From CAZTAR01 sp043813895 (GTDB taxonomy: Bacteria; Planctomycetota; Phycisphaerae; UBA1845; UTPLA1): a stretch of DNA of 7,159 nucleotides. A program made the position numbers and the translations under genes. The notes under the pieces were generated by a model. That model saw nothing but the letters and a program-made list of their open reading frames with translations. It searched no databases and had not been told where the DNA came from. Position 1 is the stretch's first letter. Each line of letters opens with the position of its first letter. Where the stretch lies: assembly GCA_043813895.1 (NCBI GenBank), contig JBDRKQ010000072.1:1-7159 (forward strand), given 5' to 3'. This document shows, in pieces, positions 1 to 5,588 of this stretch.

Positions 1-409
1 TGAGGGTCTTCCCGAGTAGTTCCTTTTCAGCAGTAATCAGACGGTACTGTTCGATACCCGCAGTCAGCGCTTTGGCGAGATGTTCGGGTGGACAAGGCTT
101 GGTCAGGAAGCGAAAGATGCTTCCTTCGTTTACTGCGTCCATCGCCGTTTGCTGGTCGGCGTTGCCCGTCAACATGATGCGCACACTCTCGGGCGCGCGC
201 TTCTTCACTGCGGTCAGGAATTGGATGCCGTCCATTCCCGGCATACGCATGTCAGAGACAACCACAGCAAACGGGCCTTGGGAAGCGATTGCCTCCAGGC
301 CCTCAGCACCGCCCTCCGCCGTCTCGATCTCGAATAGCCTTCGGAGCCCGCGTCTGTAGGCATTCAGGATGTTCGGGTCATCATCGACGCACAGGATCTT
401 CTTACTCAC
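1..409 (-). CDS. Response regulator, REC domain, C-terminus cut by window edge (probable HD-type output)
   Basis: This is the last gene of the cluster in the window; only the first 136 residues are visible. They form a complete receiver domain: acidic pocket D9-D11 (motif ILCVDDDPNIL), phosphoacceptor D53 in VSDMRMPGMDG, switch threonine T81 in MLTGN, and K104-P105 in FLTKPC. A linker follows with the sequence EQYRLITAEKELLGKTL. The start is GTG at 409-407, chosen because a strong GGAGGTGA ribosome site sits at 420-413 and because the reading frame opens directly into the conserved first beta strand. The gene overlaps the end of the REC-HDOD gene by 8 bases, which suggests translational coupling. 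From memory, this linker wording is typical of regulators whose output is an HD phosphohydrolase-like domain, but that part lies outside the window, so the output is an inference. The receiver call is firm. Confidence 0.88.
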   Translation of the reverse strand, partial: MSKKILCVDDDPNILNAYRRGLRRLFEIETAEGGAEGLEAIASQGPFAVVVSDMRMPGMDGIQFLTAVKKRAPESVRIMLTGNADQQTAMDAVNEGSIFRFLTKPCPPEHLAKALTAGIEQYRLITAEKELLGKTL

Positions 410-1619
410 ACGTCACCTCCGCCTTCTCTGTAGCGCCCTTACAAGCTGCCTGCCATGTGGGCACCCGATCCGCAATGCCCAGCTGGGTCAGGTACTCAAG
501 GTCAAGCCCTTCCGTCTTGTCTGTGCCCTCCCTCTCATGCGCAAATGCATTGCCAACGTGGACCGCCGTAAGTGACGAGAAGGATTGCCCGAGGGACTTG
601 CCGGGACAGTGGTGAAAGGCCGTTGCCTCCACAATGGGATCGGGAAGCCCCCAGAGCCCCAGGAGGTAGGCTCCCACCTCGGCATGTGTGGCCCCAAGTA
701 CCTTACGCTCGGCATCGCTCAGTGAAACATCTTGTTCTGACATATACGTCGCAACCTCCCGGTATTGCTCCGGCAGGTTTTGCGCGAGGATCAGCTTGCC
801 GACATCATGCAAGAAGCCTGCCATCAATGAGGCATCCGCCACCTCTCGCTCGGCCTTCTCGGCCATCGCAATCTGCTTCGCCATCGTTGCTATCTTGGTG
901 CTGTGCTCTTGAATCGACTCCGGCGTGATGCCCCCGACTGCGGCGGTTTTGAACTGGGAGAAGACATCGATGCCGAGCACGAGCGCCTTGATGGTGTCGG
1001 CGCCCAACAGACTCGCCGCCTGGGCGGGGCTGGAGACCTGCCGCGGAAGCCCGAAGAAAGCAGAGTTCACCAGTTGCAGGATCTTGGCCGCCATGCCGGG
1101 ATCTCTCGCTATGATCTCTCCGATCCGCTGGATCGATGTGTCCAGATACTGAAGCTCTTCCACCAACTCCTCGTACAACGCCGGCATACTGGGCACTGAT
1201 TTCAGTTGTGAGAGAGTCTGCTTCAGTCCTTCGTCTTGCAGGAACTCGCGGAGCGCGAAGGCCTGGCTGATCGTCCGCTTGAGTACCTCGGCATCACACG
1301 GCTTAGCCAGGAACTGGTGGGCCACGCCGACCGACTTGACAGCCGACTGCTTGGATGCGTGCCCCGATAGGACAATGCGTACGATTCGAGGGTATCGCTG
1401 CATGACTTCGGCCAGCAACCGGGCACCGTCCATGCCAGGCATCTGCATGTCCGAAACGACCACGTCGAAAGCCCCTGCGGCCAGCACCTGTAGGGCCTCT
1501 TGTCCGCCGGGACAGAAGCTCATCTCCCATTCGTGGTGCATCGTGCGCAGCATTCGCTTGAGACCTTGGAGCACGTTCGGCTCATCATCAACGAATAGGA
1601 TGTTCCTCTTCTCTGGCAT
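402..1619 (-). CDS. Response regulator with HDOD output domain (REC-HDOD)
   Basis: A 405-residue soluble protein. Residues 5-120 are a receiver: acidic pocket D11-D12, phosphoacceptor D57 in VVSDMQMPGMDG, switch residue S85 in VLSGHAS, and K106-P107 in FLAKPC. Residues from about 132 to 345 are an HDOD domain (HD-related output domain). It begins at LKSVPSMPALYEEL, continues with IIARDPGMAAKILQLVNSAF, and has an HD doublet at H271-D272 in FLHDVGKL, then H312 in THAEVGAYLLGLWGLP and H336-H337. Most HDOD proteins have no demonstrated enzyme activity and are thought to act in signalling through protein contacts. This copy keeps several histidines, so residual metal binding cannot be excluded. 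The frame is open upstream to 1763, but ATG 1619 is preferred: GGAGG lies 8 bases upstream and the start aligns with the short N-termini of the neighbouring regulators. It begins 22 bases after the GGDEF gene and overlaps the next gene by 8 bases. Confidence 0.93.
   Translation of the reverse strand: MPEKRNILFVDDEPNVLQGLKRMLRTMHHEWEMSFCPGGQEALQVLAAGAFDVVVSDMQMPGMDGARLLAEVMQRYPRIVRIVLSGHASKQSAVKSVGVAHQFLAKPCDAEVLKRTISQAFALREFLQDEGLKQTLSQLKSVPSMPALYEELVEELQYLDTSIQRIGEIIARDPGMAAKILQLVNSAFFGLPRQVSSPAQAASLLGADTIKALVLGIDVFSQFKTAAVGGITPESIQEHSTKIATMAKQIAMAEKAEREVADASLMAGFLHDVGKLILAQNLPEQYREVATYMSEQDVSLSDAERKVLGATHAEVGAYLLGLWGLPDPIVEATAFHHCPGKSLGQSFSSLTAVHVGNAFAHEREGTDKTEGLDLEYLTQLGIADRVPTWQAACKGATEKAEVTCE
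413..420 (-). promoter_or_regulatory. Ribosome binding site of the terminal response regulator
   Basis: On the minus strand the site reads GGAGGTGA, an almost complete match to the 16S anti-Shine-Dalgarno complement. Six bases separate the GGAGG core from the GTG start at 409. It lies inside the last codons of the REC-HDOD gene and is the best ribosome site in the window. It decides the otherwise ambiguous GTG start. Confidence 0.75.
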
Positions 1620-1627
1620 CCCGGTAT

Positions 1628-1632
1628 CCTCC
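1628..1632 (-). promoter_or_regulatory. Ribosome binding site of REC-HDOD gene
   Basis: GGAGG on the minus strand, 8 bases before ATG 1619. It sits in the 22-base gap between the GGDEF and HDOD genes. An alternative ATG at 1634 overlaps this site and has no comparable site of its own, so 1619 is the better start. Confidence 0.65.
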
Positions 1633-1641
1633 ATCTGACAA

Positions 1642-2643
1642 TCAGGATCCCGCAGCGACTCGCTCACACGTCCTGGCGCTGCGCGACCCCGTCGCGACCT
1701 GTACTTGATTCCGCCCGCCATCCTTGGCGGCGTACAGGGCTTCGTCGGCTTCCTTAACAACATCCTCCCACGGCGCCACCGGCCGAACGGCCACCCCCAC
1801 GCTGACCGTCACCCTCTCCGCCGTCTTGCTGGCCGGATGCGGCATATGCAAGTCCCAGATTGCGCTTCTGATTCGCTCAGCCAACACCATCGCACCATCA
1901 AGATCCGTTTCCGGCGCGAGTACAATGAACTCTTCGCCGCCGTATCGGCCGACCATGTCGATGACCCGCGTGCTCTGATCGATGCATGTCGCCACGGCAC
2001 GAAGGCATTCATCACCCGCCGGGTGCCCCATGGAATCGTTGAACTGCTTGAAATGATCGATGTCGATCATGATGACGGCGTAGGAGCGACCGTGTCGCAC
2101 CGATCGCTCCCGTTCGAGAGCAATGGCCTCCTCCCAGGCCTGACGGTTGAGCAGCTTGGTCATCGAGTCAAGCCGACTCATCTGCGACAACGTCACGTTT
2201 GTTTCGGCAAGCTGCTTCGAGAGCTGCGTGATCTTCTCGTTTCTCTCCACGAGTTGCCGTTCCCTCACGACCGCAGCCACGGCGTTTTCAATGGTCTGCT
2301 GGATCAGTTCACACGTTACGCTCCCCTTGACCAGGTAGTCCTGAGCGCCGCACTTCATGGCCTCAACGGCGGTTGACTCACTCCCTTCACCGGTCAGCAT
2401 TACAACTGCAACGGACGCGTAACACTCATGGCCTCGGATGTTCCGGAGCATCTGCAACCCATCCATACCGGGCATACGAAGGTCGGAGACGATGGCGTCA
2501 ACCGTCTCCTGTTGCAGCATTTCCAATGCCCTCTCAGCGCTATCGAGGAAGGCCATTTTCCACTTTGACTCCATTGGCCGCAGCGTGCGCCTCAGTCCGT
2601 CGAGCACGTTGGCTTCGTCGTCAACAAACAGGATCCGTTTCAT
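1642..2643 (-). CDS. Response regulator diguanylate cyclase (REC-GGDEF)
   Basis: A 333-residue soluble protein predicted to make cyclic-di-GMP from two GTP when phosphorylated (PleD/WspR-like logic). Residues 1-120 are a receiver: D8-D9, phosphoacceptor D54 in IVSDLRMPGMDG, T84 in VMLTGEG and K106. K106 is followed by Gly rather than the usual Pro (YLVKGS). A helical linker at about 120-158 (ERQLVERNEKITQLSKQLAE) looks like a signalling coiled coil. The GGDEF domain runs from about 159 (DSMTKLLNRQAW) to about 315. Metal and GTP residues are present in MIDIDHFKQFND (D194, N202) and GHPAGDE (D211). The active loop is GGEEF at 235-239, and an RxxD inhibitory site (R226, D229) stands five residues before it, so product feedback inhibition is expected. 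ATG 2643 forms an ATGA overlap with the stop of the HD-GYP gene and gives the same MKR-ILFVDDE N-terminus as that neighbour. ATG 2652 is an in-frame alternative adding three residues. Confidence 0.95.
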   Translation of the reverse strand: MKRILFVDDEANVLDGLRRTLRPMESKWKMAFLDSAERALEMLQQETVDAIVSDLRMPGMDGLQMLRNIRGHECYASVAVVMLTGEGSESTAVEAMKCGAQDYLVKGSVTCELIQQTIENAVAAVVRERQLVERNEKITQLSKQLAETNVTLSQMSRLDSMTKLLNRQAWEEAIALERERSVRHGRSYAVIMIDIDHFKQFNDSMGHPAGDECLRAVATCIDQSTRVIDMVGRYGGEEFIVLAPETDLDGAMVLAERIRSAIWDLHMPHPASKTAERVTVSVGVAVRPVAPWEDVVKEADEALYAAKDGGRNQVQVATGSRSARTCERVAAGS

Positions 2644-3782
2644 GTCGTACATCCTATCTCTGCCGGGCAGGAAACCTCATCGCGCAACTCTGTTCGGATC
2701 GCCTGCAGCTTGTCGACTGACTCTACAAAGGCGGCGTAGACCGCTGGATTAAAGTGCCGACCGGCCTCTTCATGTATAACCATCAGTGCTTCATCCTCCG
2801 AGAGCGCCGGCTTGTAGGGCCGTTCAGAGCACAGAGCGTCGTACACGTCCGCCAGGGCGACGATCTGAGATTCCAGCGGTATCTCTTCGCCGGCGAGACC
2901 GACCGGATAGCCGGTTCCGTCCCACCATTCGTGATGCGTCAGTGCAATCGACAAGGCCATCTTCAGAATGGGGTCCTGAGCGTTTCCGTTGCGACAGCAC
3001 ATGCGCGCGCCACGCCACGCGAGATACGCATTCATCACTTTGGAGTCTTCACGCAGAATCTCGGCTCCGATGGCACAGTGCCGCTTCATCACGTCCCACT
3101 CGTCTTCGTTCAGTGGGCCACGTTTCAAGAGAATGCGGTCCGGAATGCCGATCTTGCCGATGTCGTGGAGGGGGCTGGTAAGGAACAGCATCTCCACGAA
3201 TTCGGAGTCGGCGTTCAGCGTCTCAGCGATGACGCGACAGCAGCACCCCACTCTCACGACGTGGTTGCCCGTCTCCTCGTCACGATATTCGGCCGCCTTG
3301 CCCAGGCGCCAGATGATGTCCATCCGGGAGGCCGCAAGCTCGGCGGTTCGTTCCTTGACCTTGCGTTCGAGAATTGCGTTCTGACTTTTGACCTCATCCT
3401 GATGGGCCTTCAGACGGATCACGCTCCGGAGTCGCGCGATGAGGTCCTGCGGATCGACCGGCTTATTGAGAAGATCCGTGGCCCCCAGATCCAGGGCCTG
3501 CCGCTTGATGTCGCTCTCGTGCCGTCCCGTCAGAATGATGACCGGGATATCGTGGGTTTGTTCGCCGGTACGCATCGCCGCCAGAAGCGCGAAACCGTCC
3601 TTGCCCGGCATGTTCACGTCCGACACCACGGCGTCGAAGTCGCCCGCGCGTATCTGGTCCAGCGCTGCATCCGCACCGCCAACGAAGCTCATGTCCCACC
3701 GATCTCGCTCGGCGCGGAGCATGCGCCGCAGCCCTTCCAGGACGTTGGGCTCGTCATCAACGAAGAGAATATGCCTCTTCAT
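2640..3782 (-). CDS. Response regulator cyclic-di-GMP phosphodiesterase (REC-HD-GYP)
   Basis: A 380-residue soluble protein predicted to hydrolyse cyclic-di-GMP, as RpfG-type proteins do. The receiver (residues 1-125) has D9-D10, phosphoacceptor D55 in VVSDVNMPGKDG, T85 in IILTGRH and K107-P108 in LLNKPVD. A helix at about 125-155 (ILERKVKERTAELAASR) links it to the HD-GYP domain at about 156-355. The expected metal and catalytic residues are visible: E165, H174 in ETGNHVVRVG, H206-D207 and K210 in LHDIGKIGIPD, H235, H283-H284, the signature HHEWWDGTGYPVGL with GYP at 291-293, and D312 in ALADVYDAL. Odd points are a Cys-Cys-Cys run at 180-182 and an extended segment at about 250-270, containing C262-C263, before the second histidine pair. 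ATG 3782 follows a GAGGAG site and overlaps the kinase gene by 26 bases; the frame stays open upstream to 4121, but that part only shadows the kinase. The stop overlaps the GGDEF start. Confidence 0.95.
   Translation of the reverse strand: MKRHILFVDDEPNVLEGLRRMLRAERDRWDMSFVGGADAALDQIRAGDFDAVVSDVNMPGKDGFALLAAMRTGEQTHDIPVIILTGRHESDIKRQALDLGATDLLNKPVDPQDLIARLRSVIRLKAHQDEVKSQNAILERKVKERTAELAASRMDIIWRLGKAAEYRDEETGNHVVRVGCCCRVIAETLNADSEFVEMLFLTSPLHDIGKIGIPDRILLKRGPLNEDEWDVMKRHCAIGAEILREDSKVMNAYLAWRGARMCCRNGNAQDPILKMALSIALTHHEWWDGTGYPVGLAGEEIPLESQIVALADVYDALCSERPYKPALSEDEALMVIHEEAGRHFNPAVYAAFVESVDKLQAIRTELRDEVSCPAEIGCTT
2652..2655 (-). promoter_or_regulatory. Weak ribosome binding site of REC-GGDEF gene
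   Basis: AGGA on the minus strand, 8 bases before ATG 2643. The match is modest. The start shares its ATGA with the upstream stop codon, so initiation probably relies on ribosomes finishing the HD-GYP gene. Confidence 0.4.
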
Positions 3783-5586
3783 GCTGCGGCGTCTCCTCTG
3801 CAGCAGGTGCATCGGCGTCGGTCGGCAGGCGAATAATGAAGGTCGTTCCCTTACCCATTTCGGTCTCAAATGTGATGGCGCCGCCGTGCTTATCGACGAC
3901 CACGGCATACGCGATCGCCAGACCCTGGCCCGTTCCTTTCCCCACTTCCTTAGTTGTGAAGAAATGGTCGAAGATCTTGGAACGGTGCTTCTCGGGGATG
4001 CCGGCCCCGGTGTCACTGATGCGGATCTCGGCCCAACCGCCGTCCTGTCGCGTCGCAATCGAGATGGTTCCCTTCTCGCCGGTGTTCTTGCCCACCACGC
4101 CCGCGATAGCGTGAGTCGCATTGATGACCATATTCAGAATGACCTGATTGAACTCGCCCGCCAGGCAAGGCACCGGTGGCAAGGCAGGATCGAAATCCGT
4201 CACCATCTCGGCAACATACTTCCACTCGTTCCGGGCCACTGTGATCGTGCTCTCAATCGCTTTGTTGAGATCAACTGCCTGCTTGTCAGCCCCGCCGGGA
4301 TGCGAGAACTCTTTCATCGACCGGACGATCTTCGCCACCCGCCCCACCCCCTCCAGCGATTGTTCGATCGCCTTGGGGATTTCCTCCCTGAGGAATTCGA
4401 CATCCAACTCTTCGAGGGCGGCCTTGATTTCGGCGGTACGCTCGTCCCAGCTCAGCGGCCCCTTGTCGGGATCCAACAGGCCGGCATATCGATCCACGAT
4501 CTTGATCAGGTCCTGCACGCTGTCCTGAAGGAACCGTGTGTTGTCTCCAACGTACTGCGTGGGCGTGTTGATCTCGTGGGCGATGCCCGCAGCCAATTGC
4601 CCGATTGACTCCAGCTTCTGAGCCTGTGCCAACTGGCCCTGAAGGACCTTCTGCCCTGTAATGTCTCTTGCGATGAGCAGAAACCCACCGGAGCTTCCGG
4701 ACGCGTCATTGACTGGACTGAACGTGATACCGAGGAAGCCGTCTGTCCCGTCCAGATTCGTGAAGCGTACTTCGTCGAGCCGGATCGGCACGTTCTCAGC
4801 GAGACACCGTGAAATCGCTCCGTCAATCGGGCCTCGATCCCATTCGATTGCCAGATCGTCGAACAAACGTCCTGATGCGTGGCCCTCTTCGATGCCGAAC
4901 ATGCTCGCGGCGGTTCCATTCCAGGCCGTGACCTTCCCGTCCACGTCCACGGCGATCAACACCGACGAGATTGCCGCGAACAATTGACGGGTCTTTGCGT
5001 GCGCTTCTTGGAGCTGCTCTTGCCGCTCTTGCAGTTCGCGCGTCCGCTCCGCTACGGCCCTTTCGAGGTCGTCCACTATGTGACGTACCTGGCTGGCGAG
5101 ATTCCATTTCTCGCAGAGCGCACAGGCCAATTGACGAACCTCGATGTTGTCAAATGGCTTCTTGAGAATCAGCAGATGGTCGGTCTCGCCGAGGGTCTTT
5201 GTCATATCCTCCCACGTGTAGTCGGAGTACGCGGTGCAGACCACCACCTCGATGTTCGGGTCCTCCTGCCACAGATGCGCAATGGTCGTGATGCCGTCCC
5301 ATCCCGGGGGCATCCGGACGTCGACGAAGGCCATGGCGTAGGGGCGCTCGGCTCGGAGCGCCTGGCGGACCATTTCCAAACCCTCCTGACCCTGGTAGGC
5401 CGAGTCGATCTCAAAGCCGTCCGAGCGGTCGTTGGCCGAGGCGCCGCCAAACAACGTCGCTTCCGCCTCATCGAGGCCGGCAGCATGGGCCTGCTTCGCT
5501 CCGAAAATCTTCCGGACGTCTTCGTGGATCGTACGGTTGTCGTCGATCACCAGAATCCGGCGGTTCTTCTTGAGTTCCGCTGTCAT
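3757..5586 (-). CDS. REC-PAS sensor histidine kinase
   Basis: A 609-residue soluble kinase. Residues 9-165 are a receiver of an unusual subtype: D15-D16 in RILVIDDN, an extra stretch at about 30-57 (containing AGLDEAEATLFGG) between the first helix and second strand, phosphoacceptor D89 in FVDVRMPPGWDG, T118 in VCTAYSDY and K143-P144 in ILKKPFD. A coiled coil follows at about 168-200. A PAS domain at about 200-312 starts at LFAAISSVLIAVD and ends at ARDITGQK. The dimerisation and phosphotransfer region has H337 in GIAHEINTPTQYV, then about 90 mostly helical residues. The ATPase domain has an N box (N485, N489), G1 DTGAGIP at 525-531, the FDHFFTTK loop, and G2 GKGTGQGL at 549-556, all intact. 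ATG 5586 is chosen over ATG 5592 because AAGGAG lies 7 bases upstream of it. It starts 2 bases after the hybrid kinase gene and overlaps the HD-GYP gene. No membrane segment is seen, so it should sense a cytoplasmic cue. It probably phosphorylates the regulators encoded downstream, which is inference from position. Confidence 0.94.
   Translation of the reverse strand: MTAELKKNRRILVIDDNRTIHEDVRKIFGAKQAHAAGLDEAEATLFGGASANDRSDGFEIDSAYQGQEGLEMVRQALRAERPYAMAFVDVRMPPGWDGITTIAHLWQEDPNIEVVVCTAYSDYTWEDMTKTLGETDHLLILKKPFDNIEVRQLACALCEKWNLASQVRHIVDDLERAVAERTRELQERQEQLQEAHAKTRQLFAAISSVLIAVDVDGKVTAWNGTAASMFGIEEGHASGRLFDDLAIEWDRGPIDGAISRCLAENVPIRLDEVRFTNLDGTDGFLGITFSPVNDASGSSGGFLLIARDITGQKVLQGQLAQAQKLESIGQLAAGIAHEINTPTQYVGDNTRFLQDSVQDLIKIVDRYAGLLDPDKGPLSWDERTAEIKAALEELDVEFLREEIPKAIEQSLEGVGRVAKIVRSMKEFSHPGGADKQAVDLNKAIESTITVARNEWKYVAEMVTDFDPALPPVPCLAGEFNQVILNMVINATHAIAGVVGKNTGEKGTISIATRQDGGWAEIRISDTGAGIPEKHRSKIFDHFFTTKEVGKGTGQGLAIAYAVVVDKHGGAITFETEMGKGTTFIIRLPTDADAPAAEETPQHEEAYSLR
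3793..3797 (-). promoter_or_regulatory. Ribosome binding site of REC-HD-GYP gene
   Basis: AGGAG on the minus strand, 10 bases before ATG 3782, within the last codons of the upstream kinase gene. It supports the start 26 bases inside that gene over more distant upstream starts in the same frame. Confidence 0.55.
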
Positions 5587-5588
5587 GT

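Noticed and set aside
1622..1652. Imperfect inverted repeat (arms 1645-1652 and 1622-1629, one mismatch, 15-base loop) at the GGDEF-HDOD junction, touching the HDOD ribosome site
   Set aside because: Only seven pairs with a G-A mismatch and no U tract; too weak to call a terminator or translational switch without conservation.
1620..1763. N-terminal extension of the REC-HDOD frame up to 1763
   Set aside because: It overlaps the end of the GGDEF gene, is Arg-rich without homology to receivers, and GGAGG is correctly spaced for ATG 1619.
1705..2376. Plus-strand open frame of 223 codons opposite the GGDEF gene
   Set aside because: Antisense shadow of a conserved GGDEF domain with no own ribosome site or motif that I can see.
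3783..4121. N-terminal extension of the HD-GYP reading frame up to 4121
   Set aside because: The extra 113 residues are Arg/Ser/Pro-rich, overlap the conserved ATPase region of the kinase in another frame, and a good ribosome site supports ATG 3782.
2754..4608. Plus-strand open frames (2754-3836 and 3439-4608) opposite the HD-GYP and kinase genes
   Set aside because: They overlap each other and two well-supported minus-strand genes; their translations are arginine- and serine-rich or mirror the opposite strand, with no domain.
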